64,000 nucleotides of DNA from Stercorarius parasiticus (lineage: Eukaryota > Chordata > Aves > Charadriiformes > Stercorariidae): NCBI GenBank assembly GCA_013396915.1, contig VWZL01000601.1, forward strand, positions 327,596 through 391,595, read 5' to 3'. A program made the translations under genes and the position numbers. The notes beneath the pieces are model-generated. The model was not told the DNA's origin and made no database searches. It worked only from the letters and a program-made list of their open reading frames with translations. Of the stretch, positions 1 through 12,283 are shown one piece after another. Positions within the stretch are counted from its first letter, which is position 1, and every line of letters starts with the position of its first letter.

Positions 1-157
1 AACCTTAACTGGCCAGTCTTTTACTTTAGGCTTTGAAAGCTCATCTAACTGCCAATTAGATTTCCCTTCCCTGAGTAAAATATAATTGCAGTTTGGAGTG
101 AGATTTCATATTGTTCCACTGCAAAAATCATTCAAATTACTGGAAGGCTAGAAATCA

Positions 158-279
158 ATAAAATAAAGTGTCAGTGAATAAAAACCCATTAAGGAAGGAG
201 AAAGCCATTTCTAAATCCTTTTTTCNATAAAATAAAGTGTCAGTGAATAAAAACCCATTAAGGAAGGAGAAAGCCATTT
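158..279. repeat. 53-bp direct duplication around a single N (assembly seam)
   Basis: Bases 158-210 recur without visible change at 227-279, with the N at 226 and 15 unmatched bases (211-225) before it. A one-base N flanked by the same sequence on both sides is the signature of two contig ends that overlap but were not merged. The apparent reading frame across it on the minus strand is an artefact. Confidence 0.85.
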
Positions 280-424
280 TACACTGATACAAAAGCAATT
301 GCAGTACGTTTAGAAATATTTTGTTGCATGCGTCTTTTCTTCTCCAGATCTGGATCACGTCTGAGCATCAAAGAAAGGATTTTTCTAATACCATTGTGTT
401 TTTTTGAAAGAAGAGTCTCAAGCA

Positions 425-1419
425 AGGACAGGTACCCTGTGAGAAATATAGAGAAATTGTCTGAGCAGCCAGGGATCAGGTTAGGAAAGCTAAAGCCCAG
501 ATAGAGTTAAATCTGGCCGGGGCATCAAGGGCGACAAGAAAGCCTTCTACAGGTATATCAGTGACAAAAGGAAGACTAGGGAAAATGTGTCCCCACTCAG
601 GAAGAAAATGGGAGACTTGGTCACCCGGTACAAGGAGAAGGCTGAGGTATTCAACGAATTTTTGGCTTGGTCTTCACTGGTAAGGGCTCTAACCACAGCG
701 CCCAAGCTGCAGAAGGCAGACACAGGGAATGGGAGAATTAAGTAGTGCCCACTGTAGGAGAAGACAAGATTCAAGACCAGCTGAGGAGCCTGAAGGTCGA
801 CAAGTCCACAGGGCTTGATGGGATTCATCCATGGGTCCTGAGGGAACTAGTGGATGAAGTTGTCAAACCACTATCCATCATATTTGAGAAGTCAGGGCAG
901 TCTGGTGAAGTTCCCACTGAATGGAAAAAGGTTGGGTTGGGGCAAACCCAAGCACAAATACAGACTGGGCAGAGAATGGATTGAGGGCAGCCCTGAGGAG
1001 AGGGACTTGGGGGTGCTGATGGATGAGAAGCTCAACATGAGTCAGCAATGTGCACTTGCAGCCCAGAAAGCCAGCTGAATCCTGGGCTGCATCAAAAGCG
1101 TGGCCAAGGGAGGTGATTCTGCCCCTCAACTCTGCTCTTGTGAGAGCCCACCTGAAGTAATGCGTCCAGCTCTGGAGCCCCCAACAGAAGAAAGACATGG
1201 ACCTGGTGGAGCAAGTCTAGGGGAGGGCCATGAAGATGATCAGAGTGTTAGAGTACCTCTCCTATGAAGACAGGCTGGGAGAGTTGGGGCTGTTCAGCCT
1301 GGAGAAGAGAAGACTCTCAGGAGACCTTATAGCAGCTTTCCAGTACCTAAAGGGTGCTTGTAAGAAAGCTGGTGAGGGACTTTTTAACAAGGACATGTAG
1401 TAATAGGACGAGGGGTCCT
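425..1419 (+). mobile_element. CR1 LINE fragment with internal deletion of the RT core
   Basis: The left part (425-930) is the CR1 ORF2 region between endonuclease and reverse transcriptase. It includes the stretch STGLDGIHPWVLREL and continues to [20 protein letters not shown]. At 930/931 the sequence jumps straight to the region beyond the RT catalytic box ([15 protein letters not shown]), so roughly the whole polymerase core is missing. The right part continues in CR1 to about 1419 and stops without the usual 3' tail. Several stops and frameshifts mark it as dead. Confidence 0.85.
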
Positions 1420-1510
1420 GAAACTATTCTATAACTGACATCATACCCTTTAATGAATGTACTACAGCAATGAAAGGAAAGACGTGCCTAGAACTGCATT
1501 GCCACATGCA

Positions 1511-1946
1511 CGATGATCAGAGGGCTGGAGCCCCTCTGCTGTGAGGACAGGCTGAGAGAGTTGGGGGGGTTCAGCCTGGAGAAGAGAAGGCTCTGGGGAG
1601 ACCCTAGAGCCCCTTCCAGTACCTAAAGGGGGCTACAGGAAAGCTGGGAACGGACTCTGGATCAGGGAGTGTAGTGATAGGATGAGAGGTAACGTTTTAA
1701 ACTGAAAGAGGGGAGATTTAGATTAGATATCGGGAAGAAATTCTTTCCTTTGAGGGTGGTGAGGCACTGGAACAGGTTGCCCAGAGAAGCTGTGGCTGCC
1801 CCATCGCTGGAAGTGTTCGAGGCCAGGCTGGATGGGGCTTTGAGCAGCCTGGTGTAGTGGGAGGTGTCCCTGCCCAGGGCAGGGGGTTGGAACTGGATGA
1901 TCTTTAAGGTCCCTTCCAACCCAAACCATTCTATGATTCTATGATA
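1511..1946 (+). mobile_element. CR1 LINE, 5'-truncated, complete 3' end
   Basis: Begins inside the last segment of CR1 ORF2, includes the 3'UTR and ends in the diagnostic TTCTATGATTCTATGAT repeat at 1930-1945. It covers partly the same CR1 region as 1230-1419 of the preceding copy, so two separate insertions stand head to tail about 90 bp apart. Confidence 0.95.
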
Positions 1947-1960
1947 AGTGCCTGTATTAT

Positions 1961-2060
1961 TTCATAGACTCACAGAGCAATCTACATGGAGAGAAACCTC
2001 TGGGGGTTGTTTAGTCCAACTCCCTGCTGAAAGCAGGTCCCATTAGCTCAGGCTCCTCAG
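1961..2060 (-). mobile_element. CR1 LINE 3'-end fragment, antisense
   Basis: Starts with TTCATAGACTCACAGAG, an eroded version of the antisense CR1 tail. It continues with the GTTTAGTCCAACTCCCTGCT block typical of antisense CR1 3'UTRs. Together with the copy ending at 1946 it forms a tail-to-tail pair. Confidence 0.8.
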
Positions 2061-5000
2061 GACTTTTTCTGTTGTTTTTAACACTTTGTTCAGTCAAATT
2101 TTGAAGATCCCCAAGAAGCGAGGTATTAATATTTTCACTTTGTGGACAATATACTCTGTTGCTTAACCACTCTCACTGTGGTTCTTTTCTTCTATGCACA
2201 ACTGAAATCATTGTGGCACTTTGACACGCCTCTGCCTGGCTCTGTACTACAGGTAATGTATTCAGTTACCAGTGTAAGACCTGGCAACGTCAAACAGCTG
2301 TGTCTCCTCATCCTGTGGCTTTTCCTCTTCCATTTGAAAGTGTACTATATATACCATAGCTACTGCACTTGTATATATATATACCTTATGAAAATCAGTA
2401 ACAGAAGGGTGAGTCAGGACCCGACTCCAGCCGGGAAAAGAGGTGATGGTCACCCAGTAATTTCTAACTTCTCAGAAACCACTCATAACCAGAAAAAGCT
2501 GTTGACAGCAGGACAATAAGAATAAAAATTGATTATTTTTTTTTCTGACATCTTGTTCCCTCTCAGGTATGCTTACTTATGGGACTGTGACCAGCTGTTA
2601 ACACTGCTGTTTTTCTTGCTGTTTGGGAGAGGTTAGAGCACAGCAGAGACAGAGGTTCCGGAGATTTCCCCAATGTACCGAAGAGGCATGGCTCAAACAG
2701 GAAATAAAACCATTACATCAATATTATATCTACTATTTTAACATCTGAATGGATGTAATCTGTTTTGTCTGTTTGAGGATTTCAGATGTTTATGAAAGAT
2801 GATTTCACCCCGTGGTAGACTTTCTAAAGCTCAAACTTCTTGCACTCCCTGACACATAGTATCCTTTCTGTTGATGAAATATGAGATTTAAAATAAGCTA
2901 TATTTCTAACATTGTTCTTTACATTTTGATGAATGTTACGCTTAATACTAAATTTATGAGAAAATGAAAAACTTTTGTAGTTACAGAATAGAAAACAGAA
3001 AATAGTTTCCTCATTTTAATAACTTGAATTAAATTTGTCTATGTACTATAATTGGAAAAATCCTGAACAGGAATAGATACACTAGCAAGTAATAAATCAA
3101 CCGTGCCATTCTTCTGTTATTACTAACCATAAGTGAATGGTATAGATTTATGTTCTGGTAATTCATCACTTTCCATCCATTATCCCGTGGACAATTATTT
3201 GTTTATAACAACAGACTTTTAAACTCATTATATTAAATCCTCAGATACGTGAAAGTATATAAAATTGAAGGTAAAAAAAATCCTGAATATGCAATCTGCT
3301 GCTTTGGTAAAATATGGATACAAAATTAAAATGTTTTAATTTGAAAGATAATAAAACAGTATTTATCTGCTGCAATAGAGCAAGGGATGATGGTTAAAGA
3401 ATACGTCATGACAGCTAGAAACATATTAAGAAGCAGAGACCAGCTAAAAACTGCAAGGCCAGCCTCCTTACAGTTCCTCACTAACAGCCTCAGCCGCTGT
3501 TTCATGAAAGTGGACTATTTTTCAGTCTTTCATGGTGGCAGGAACTTCTTCAGACAGCTACACTGAAGGCAGTGATCCAGACCCTGCTGCATCATTGTCT
3601 TGAATTTATCTGTCTTTTATTTTTCTCTCGTTGTCTTTTATTTAATCTATCTCATAGCTTGACTTGTGTTACATATTATATTATAAAGTTTGTAACTTTT
3701 GTAAGCTTATTATAACATTGGTTACGTAATCCCATTAAGGCTAAAAAAAATATTTTAATAATATTTTTAAAATATTGTAATTAATAAACTCTGAAACCAT
3801 TCAAATGAAAAATGTATCCTAGAATGAATACCTCAATGAAATACTTTAAAACTGTGCTCTGGTGTTTTTAAACAATTCTAAGTGATGATTTAGGACTTGG
3901 AGTCTTTCTATTTCTTTCTAGATGCCTGATTTTGAACAAAGTGTTGGATGGTATATTTGTCCCTTTAGAAGTGAAGCAGCAAGATACGTTTGAAGTGTGT
4001 ATAACTACACATCATATTGGATTTTTAGGATATTTAGGACATGACCATTGCAGGTTCAGCCATTAGTGAGTGATCCTTGGTACTTTTTATACTATTGCAC
4101 TTAGCTACAAGTGTTTTAAATATTATCTTATTTATGAAAATGTATTTGGAATATACATTCTCCCATCTCTTGATGGTATTGTAAGGCTTGTCTATTTGCT
4201 GAAGTCTTTCTTCCATAACAAAAGGCAAACAGCAAAAGCTTGAGAACATAAGTCTAATTCTGTTTGAATCACATCCCAAACTGAGAAACTCAATATATGA
4301 CTTTTCCCAAGTTCAGGTCTTTCATACCTTAAATCTGAGTTCCACTGGGTGTAAATAAGTTGGAGCTTTCCTCCATATTCCAGTTGTGAAAAGCAGACAT
4401 GTTCAAACACAAAACTAAAACAGTCCAACTAAACTAGGTGTTGGGAAGCAAATCATCATCTGGTAGGACTTGCTTTGTGACTCTAAATTGCACACTGGCC
4501 ATGCTTTGAGCATTGAAGATGGTAGAGGCAGTTGAGAAAAAGCAATTTTTCCCAGACATATGTATCCTTCTGATGAAAATCCTGAAATGGCAGTGTCACA
4601 ATTGCAAATGGAGATGTAGGTAGATTTCTTTAAAACTTCATGCAGATGAATGGCACGTATGCTTAATGATACTGAAAGATACACATTTCAAACCAGGATA
4701 CAAAAGTAATTCTAACAGCAGGACACCACGTGGCTGCTAGATGCTCAGACCCTTAACACTCACTCATGAGATGGGAATCAAGAGAGCCTGAGAAATCAGA
4801 CACTCAGAACACCAGATGGAAAAGGATATGCCCAAAATATTAAGCATAAAATACAAGAAGTAAATTTTAAAAAGCAATTCTATTAATAAAAAAAAAAGTC
4901 ATTGATAACCACAGTACAAAACTTCTGAATCCTGTAAAACAAAAGCTATTTTATACTTTAATTCTGAATCCTACCTCCAAACAATCAGTTGTAGGTGGAC

Positions 5001-5639
5001 AGACTATGAAAGAAGAAATCCTGACTAGCTTACCCAAGCTTCAGAGACCACCTGAGACTGCCCTGTCCAAGCGGCTGGGACACTTCAAGGCATATTCTGA
5101 TAACAAAACCTCTAAACGAATATAAGTTCAGCACATGGCAACACTGCCTTTACAATGATATTTGCAATTAATTTTTTATTTTTGCAATCAAGTCAGTTTT
5201 CATTTCTCTGTGTAATGCAAATTTTTCCAATAGGAGGATTTTCCAAGACTTGGGCACAATTTTGAGTATGAAGATCTAAACGGACGTCAGCAGCAAACTA
5301 CGCACCTGCTAACATATATGTCACAAAAGTTTAATGCAAAATTCATTACAGACAGGTGAATTGGAGATGCTTCCCTCCTTCTATATAGGTGTGACTAGCA
5401 CTGTGGATAATCCATGAATGAAAGACTGGAGAAAAGACCTGAGGAAAATAAAAATTGGGGGGGGAAAGAAGTATATTCCTACAAAAAATATAAAAAATGA
5501 GTAATAGCAAATAAATGTGAAAATATTCAGAGACTTCACTGATGAAAATTAACATAAAGTGTTAAACTCTTGCTAAGCATTTAGGATTTAAAAAAAAAAA
5601 ACAAAAAACAACAAACCAACATTTTTATGAACAGTCACT
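2061..5639. other. Unique intronic sequence
   Basis: AT-rich DNA without recognisable repeat or exon. Short A-runs occur (for example near 4889). No frame in it resembles a known protein. Confidence 0.6.
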
Positions 5640-5765
5640 GATTGAGTCCTCAGGAATCTCAGGACACCTCTAGTCCAAACTCCTGCCCAAAGCAGGGGCT
5701 GCTCTGAGGTCAGGCCAGGCTACTCAGAGCTTTTTCCAGCTGAGTGGTGAAAAATATCAAGGGTG
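5640..5765 (-). mobile_element. Old CR1 3'-end remnant, antisense
   Basis: The block CACCTCTAGTCCAAACTCCT, followed by CAAAGCAGGG and GCTCTGAGGTCAG, matches the antisense CR1 3'UTR. The terminal repeat has decayed beyond recognition, so this is an old copy. Confidence 0.7.
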
Positions 5766-6380
5766 GAGATAACAGTTTTATCTGCTTTAATCTCCTGAAT
5801 TACTGCGAGGCTATAAAGAAAAGTATTTTTCCCAGACGAATTTCCAGTCACAGGATGAATCAAAAGAATTCAGTTGGCCATACCTGAAGCAAGGTCCTAC
5901 TCACTGTGTTCAAAACAGACTATCAAAATTGGCTCTCAACAAGACCCAGAGTCATTATCTTAATAATTGAAATTACATCCAGTGAAAAAATGTACCGAAA
6001 GTTAGAAAATCTTTCCAAATGAGTCCATGAAAAAGAATAGTTATTTGCAATGAAAAGTGGTCAGCAAAACCCTTGGAAGTGTTTGTGAAAATAGATAACT
6101 ATGAGCTGAAGTTATAAAAATGAACAGTATGTTGTAACAGACCAGCTGCTGTAAAAAAATAAATGCTATGGGGAAACGAGATCTAGAGAGCTTCAGCTCT
6201 GGTAAGGATATTTACAGTTCAGGCAGGCAGAAAGCAAAAAGGATGGGAATGTCCTCTAAAAACAGCAATAAATGTCCACAGATCTTGTATTGCTTGAAAT
6301 AATTAAGACTTTTCATGATAAGCACTGGAAAGTACCACTGTGCAATTACAGACACAGAAAAGGGGAGAGACTTCATGTAT

Positions 6381-7260
6381 CATCGGTAAGTTTGCAGACG
6401 ACACCAAGTTAAGCGGGATTGTTGATCTGCATGAGGACAGGGAGGCTCTACAGAGAGACTTGGATAGATTGGATCAATGGGCCAACGCTAATGGAATGAG
6501 CTTCAACAAGGCCAAGTGCCAGGTCCTGCGCTTGGGCTACAACAACCCCATGCATCGCTACAGGCTCAGGGGAGTGTGGCTGGAGAGCTGCAGAAAAGGA
6601 CCTGGGGGTTCTAATTGACAAGTGGCTGAATATGAGCCAGCAGTGTGCCCAGGTGGCCAAGAAAGCCAATGGCATCCTGGCTTGTATTAGAAATAGTGTG
6701 ACCAGCAGAAGTAGGGAGGTGATTGTCTCCCTGTACTCAGCACTGGTGAGGCCACACCTTGAGTACTGTGTCCAGTTTTGGGCACCTCAATACAAGAGAC
6801 ATATCGAGGTGCTGGAGCAAGTGCAGAGGAGGGCAATGAAGCTGGTGAAGGGCCTGCAGAATAAATCTTATGAGGAGCGATTGAAGGAACTGGGACTGTT
6901 TAGTCTGAGGAAGAGGAGGCTGAGGGGAGACCTCATCACTCTCTACAGCTACTTGAAAGGATGTCGTAGAGAGGTTGGTACTGGTCTCTTCTCACAGGTA
7001 ATTAGTGATAGAACAAGAGAGAACGGCTTCAAGCTGCACCAGGGTAGGTTTAGACTGGACATTAGGAGAAAACTCTTCACAGAAAGAGTGGTCAGACACT
7101 GGAATAGGCTGCCCAGGGAGGTGGTGGAGTCACCATCTCTGAATGTGTTTAAGAGTCGTTTAGATGTGGTGTTAGGGGATACTGTGTAAGGGTGGGGTTG
7201 ATGGTTGGACTCGATGATCCCAAGGGTCTTTTCCAACCTAAATGATTCTATGATTCTATG
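6381..7260 (+). mobile_element. CR1 LINE 3' third with RT catalytic box and complete tail
   Basis: 5'-truncated just before the reverse transcriptase catalytic box. FADD is encoded at 6391-6402, followed by the C-terminal region of ORF2. One frameshift near 6590-6630 separates the frame that starts upstream (to 6618) from an intact 185-codon frame at 6632-7189. The 3'UTR carries GGTTGGACTCGATGATCC and ends in ATTCTATGATTCTATG. With a single frameshift this is among the younger copies in the window. It lies antisense to BRINP3 transcription. Confidence 0.95.
6632..7189 (+). pseudogene. CR1 ORF2 C-terminal remnant
   Basis: An open frame of 185 codons encoding the end of the CR1 polymerase protein, downstream of the RT catalytic box (start [18 protein letters not shown]; later [16 protein letters not shown]). 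It is broken from the catalytic part by a frameshift and has no own start or promoter, so it is a retrotransposon relic and not a host gene. Confidence 0.9.
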
Positions 7261-10200
7261 AACCTGCCTTCAAAGCTGCAATTATGTGCGATACCTCCCT
7301 TAAACATAAAAATTAGCTACTAGGGGGCTAGTAAGCTAAAAGTGATAAGGAGCTAGTATAGGGCCTGATATAGACATAAAAGCTTGCTGCCATCAATGCT
7401 TCTTGTGGAAAAACTCCTGTCTGGCGTCCAGGAGAAGTGTATGCAGAAAAAGATAATGAATTTAAATAACAGGAGACTAATGTCAGCTCATTGAAAATCC
7501 TCCTTTTTATTCCATTATGACACAAGTAGATTGGGTGCTACTTTGAAACCTCAGAAGTAGTTAAACTGTGCTTATCTATCTTCCGATTGCATTTTCTACA
7601 GGATGACTCTGTACTGCTTATTTTAACATTAAGAATACCTCTTGAGTCCAGCCTATGCAAGTGCACACTGTGTTATTGTTCAAATTCAGAAAGAGATGTT
7701 AGCTACACTTGCCAACAAAACAGAATCCCTGCAATGTTTGAATTTATCCTGATACATAATGGTATCTTTCAGCAGGAGACCGAGCAGTTGCCTGAGACCA
7801 AACCTGCCTTCAGAGGCAAGCCAGCCCTCAAGAGTGGGCATCAGCTGAGGATCATGAGACCCCAAGCTGAACAGAGCTTTGAGGTTGATCTGCATTGACC
7901 TACCCGATATGAATTCACATGACTTCACACGAACTACCCCAAAAGACCAAAAGTCCTGCTCCTAATAGCCACATAAAGATTTAAGAAATGTATAAATAAC
8001 ATTTTTTTTTAAATACTCAAAACAACTGGAAAAGGCAAGATAGAAATTCAAAATTAATTTATGCATTCCTTTCTGCCTGCTCCTGGCTTCAGTTTTACCA
8101 ACTCAACAGGTATGCATTGAAGCACTGAGCCCTATCACTTCAGAAGTTTCCTAGGACCTTCAAGGGACTTCCCTCACCTCCACAGTCTGTCTCCTTCATG
8201 CTTCTAGTTTCCAACTATAGCTAACTTGTTTGCTCCCTCTGAAAGCAACCCTGCCCTAGCTTTCTCAATCCCTTCCTTATTCCTAAGGGTTCAGACCATC
8301 TTTTTATTCCATAAAAGCATAACACAAAGAGGGGGGCTGGGGGATGGGGAATAACACAAAATAAAATTCATCATCAGGATCCATTAAGGAGAGCTTGGTC
8401 TTGACTATCTTTTATAAAGAGACCAAACGTCATTCTACTTACAGGTCCAGTAAGATAAAACACAGTACTCATATACAGAAAAAAAATTTCCTAATTAAAA
8501 AAAAAGGGTAGGTAGGAAACTGATTTAATAATATTCTTTCTAGAAATAACACCAATTTTAATTTTTCTTGACCAGAATCACCAATATGACTTTAAGGACT
8601 CTAGATTTTAAAAATAAAACATGGTAGACTCCAGTAAAAGCAAAAATTGAAATCTATCTCAAAAATAATTTTTTAAAAATCTTCAGAATTAATCTTCAAA
8701 ATAAAACATCCAAAATCTGTTTAACATATAACTGGAAATCTAAAGGCAGACCAAACAAATTTGTAGCAGAGAAGTATATAACAAAGTCCTCTGTTTCAAA
8801 TATAAAAATATTAATCAAGAAACACTGGAGCTTAATAGGTCTAACCATAAAGTATAGAAATAAGGTCCTGTCAATTTAGATGGGACAGCAAGTACTATGT
8901 TTAACTCATGGAAAATTTAATATGCATTCAAGAAGGACTTTTGTGTTAATGAGAATCCCACTAAAATTTGTGTTGTCACCTGAGGGCACGAAAATGGAAC
9001 CAGTGGTGATAAGCTACACAGGAAGAAATCTCAGTGCTGGTCTCTGATTACCATGCTGGAGGGTTCGGACAGCAGTCCAAAAGCAGAAGGAAAGAAACCC
9101 CTTCAAAATTAATCATTTAATTCTCCCTAACCAAAGGCTAGTGTTTCAGAAGAATGGAGTATTTGTTACTGAAGGTTTTACCGATGAAGAAGTTTCTGGC
9201 TTTATTCTATTCCCTGCAAAATCCTGTATAACTCACTCAAGCAAAATGCTCACAATTCTGAGGCATTTGGCTGCTTCTACAGTACAGCTTCTAGAAGCTG
9301 AACTCCATCCTAATGAGTTCATCAAATATCACTTTAATGCATAGTGCTATAACACTACATAATAGGATACAACAGGAGAGGTTTTGCTGCTACAGAGAAG
9401 TACCATGTGTTTTTCATACCTTTCTACTGCAGAGAGCCAAACATGCTTCAGCCATTTATTAGCAAACACAAAGAAGGATTCAGACTTCTGGGACCAGAGA
9501 ACTTCATGTGTCACCACTTCCAGCCCTTCTCTCCCTGAAGCCCCAATGCATTTCCAAATTGATTTCCATTTTTAATGTACTCTACTATACCTCTACTATA
9601 ACTCCCATGAATAGAAATATGTTGCTGTAATTAGTCCAAAAATACCAGCACAGGCTTTTCACTTCCAAAGGTATAATACAGCTAATTTTCAAAGATCTTC
9701 AGTACCAAAACAAGGAGTTATCTTTCGTCCTGTGCAAATGACAAGCTACACTACATGGTGTATAAAAGGGTGGCCACTATGATTTCAGAATTTCTTTAAG
9801 CTCCATGAGTTCATTATTGAAGTCACACAAACTGTGGAAAGACATTTATATCCAAAGATATAGCCCCAAAGACTACCGCAGCATGTCAAAAACTTATTTT
9901 TGCACTATTACCAATATTGGATATTAAAGATTACTCTTCAAAGAACATAATTTCTTTTCTGAAAATAAAAAATTACTTCATTAAGGACAGTATAATTAAA
10001 ATATAATTCTTTTCAATAACATTGACTTTAGCTGATAATGTGGATTTTGCATAGTTTTTTTCTAACTGCTAATTCTCTTTCCAAGTGAGAATATCCGTAT
10101 ACTCGTAAAGACCAGAAGCCTTTGAATTTGTATCATCACAAAACAAATTGTTTTCTCTTATCAGCACATTTTAAATAACAAACCTAGGGGTTTTTTTGTT

Positions 10201-12249
10201 AAATACCCTAGTTCAATAATATCACTCATTAGTTACCACAGGGAGAGAGAATAAACCATAAAAATAACTGAAGTCTGACAGAGGGTGAAGAAATTAAAAA
10301 TATAATGCAATTAAATGAAAAAGGCGAAACAGTCCTTCCAGTTTTTGTATTTTACATCCCTATTGTCCACTGTTCAGTAATTTCTACCCTTTGTTTTACA
10401 TTACCAGGAATACGTTTTGTATAGTATGTGACACCTTTTCTTTAACCTCCTTTTATCTAAAAAAAACTTCCATTTTTATAAAGAGCTGTCTCTGCAATCA
10501 CATGTTTTTGTGATATAGAACTTGTCCTACAGCAGAATACAATGTCATATACAATGCATGGTGATTTTACTGGAACTACAGAGAAGAAAAAAATGTGTTT
10601 TCTACTTCTTTTAAGGTATCTAAATCAAAAGCAGTTTCTAAATCAAAACCAGGAAGGAAAATATATATGCTGATCAATAACATTAAGTTTAATACTTTGC
10701 CACTGAAATTAATTTTTCTCTGGATTGAACAAATGGGAAAGTTTTTATAATTGTGTGTGTGACATTTATTAGTTCGACATGACAACAGAGCTCTTATTTT
10801 GATGAGACTGAATGAATCTAAATATTGAACAAATATGCACAACAATGTCCTTTAATAAAATTGGGTACACTTTTTGTAAGTTCAGTCTTCTAATGTTGTG
10901 TTATTTCAAGTAAATAATGCACATTTTCTCCTACCTATAGTTGCACTGTGCTGGTAGTTATAGACAGATGATACCAGGAGGAACAAACCTATCAATATTA
11001 ACAAGCATTGAAAATATTGCTGTCTTGATGTCAATATAAAATGTGTTAACGAATTTTGGAAGTGCCAGATTTAATTTCCTTTTAGAAAAAGGAAAATAAC
11101 CAACTGTTTGAAACTATAGTCAATAAGCCAAAGTTACTCATTTGCCTAAAGATAAATCCCAAGTTACCTGATATAATGTAGGATCACACAAAATACTCCT
11201 GAGAATATCCTCAGGTAAGTGACTGAAGACCAGATATTCCAAAATATTCTTGTAAATTCCTTAATCTCAAGCATTGAAAGTGGTATTCACAGCTGGCTGA
11301 ACATACGCTGTCACGTGGCATCACTGAAAATATCTGAAGTAGCTAAGGGCTCAGTTCAGGAATTATTGAATGACTGTACTACTCAGGAAGCCAGACCAAA
11401 TGTTCATAGACCCTTTTTCCTACTTGATAAATGTAAACATTTTATTTGTTTTCATTGCAAGAACATCCAGAAATCTTCACTAAGACTGGGAGGTGGTGCA
11501 GTGGCTTAGGCTGGCCAAGCTTGGTTTGCTAACAGAAAGGGAGGAAGGGATGCCTTGTCTTCTCCTGTCTGCTCAGGCTGGCTCTGGCATTGCCAAAGTG
11601 CTCGGATCATACAGGGGAAGCAGCAGAAACAGAACTGCAGAGCAGAAAGGTAGGACAAAATCATTTCTTTCAGCAGGTTACGCAGCATCCTTCATCAACA
11701 TTTTTGGCACAGCCAGGGTGGAGACCAGTGTCTCACTTTTGCAGCTCAGCATGTCATTTACCAGGGCACCAAGAGTCAGAGCACTCACCTATTTCCCTTC
11801 TCTTTCACTGTTCTTCCTCTGGGACTAATTTTCTTTCATTAACTTGGCTAAATGATAAATCTGATCTCTTTTCTGATGGAATGCGTGTTTGATTAATAAC
11901 AATAAAAAGTGTTTTATTCCTTGCTGTTAATGAATGCTTTGATCTCTAAGGTAGGCTTAGCATGGCGCATGAGGTGATACATAGGAGCCTCATTAACCTC
12001 ATTTTATTGCTGCTGAGATACTGAGATGAAGTTAGAGCCAGCTCATGTCCTCCAGCTTCTGTCATACTTATTTAATATGAACTGACACGGTTCCTGTTTC
12101 AGAGCAGATTACTGGTTGCTATGCATTCATTTCTTGTTGTGTGTGGTCTTCTTTAAGCTGAATAACAAGATATTCTACACATACTACAAGATATACTGCA
12201 AGTGCTATAATAACACCCAAGATACTACACTTTCTTCTGTGTCGACATT
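7261..12249. other. Unique intronic sequence
   Basis: Mostly AT-rich, without recognisable repeats or exons. The segment 11480-11830 is less AT-rich and has overlapping short frames on both strands, but no family resemblance. Confidence 0.6.
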
Positions 12250-12283
12250 AAAAGGAAAAGGGAAAGGAAAAGGAAAAGGAGAA
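12250..12283 (+). repeat. (GGAAAA)n simple repeat
   Basis: Short purine-rich tandem repeat of AAAAGG-type units, imperfect. Confidence 0.9.

Noticed and set aside
155..358. Minus-strand frame containing a repeated MAFSFLNGFLFTDTLFY block
   Set aside because: The repeat is created by the duplicated contig ends around the N at 226.
1662..1929. Two overlapping minus-strand frames over the CR1 3' end
   Set aside because: Antisense shadows of a CR1 copy that reads on the plus strand.
11493..11892. Two overlapping plus-strand frames of 100-111 codons
   Set aside because: No recognisable protein, mixed frames, and no repeat family that I could name; probably chance.
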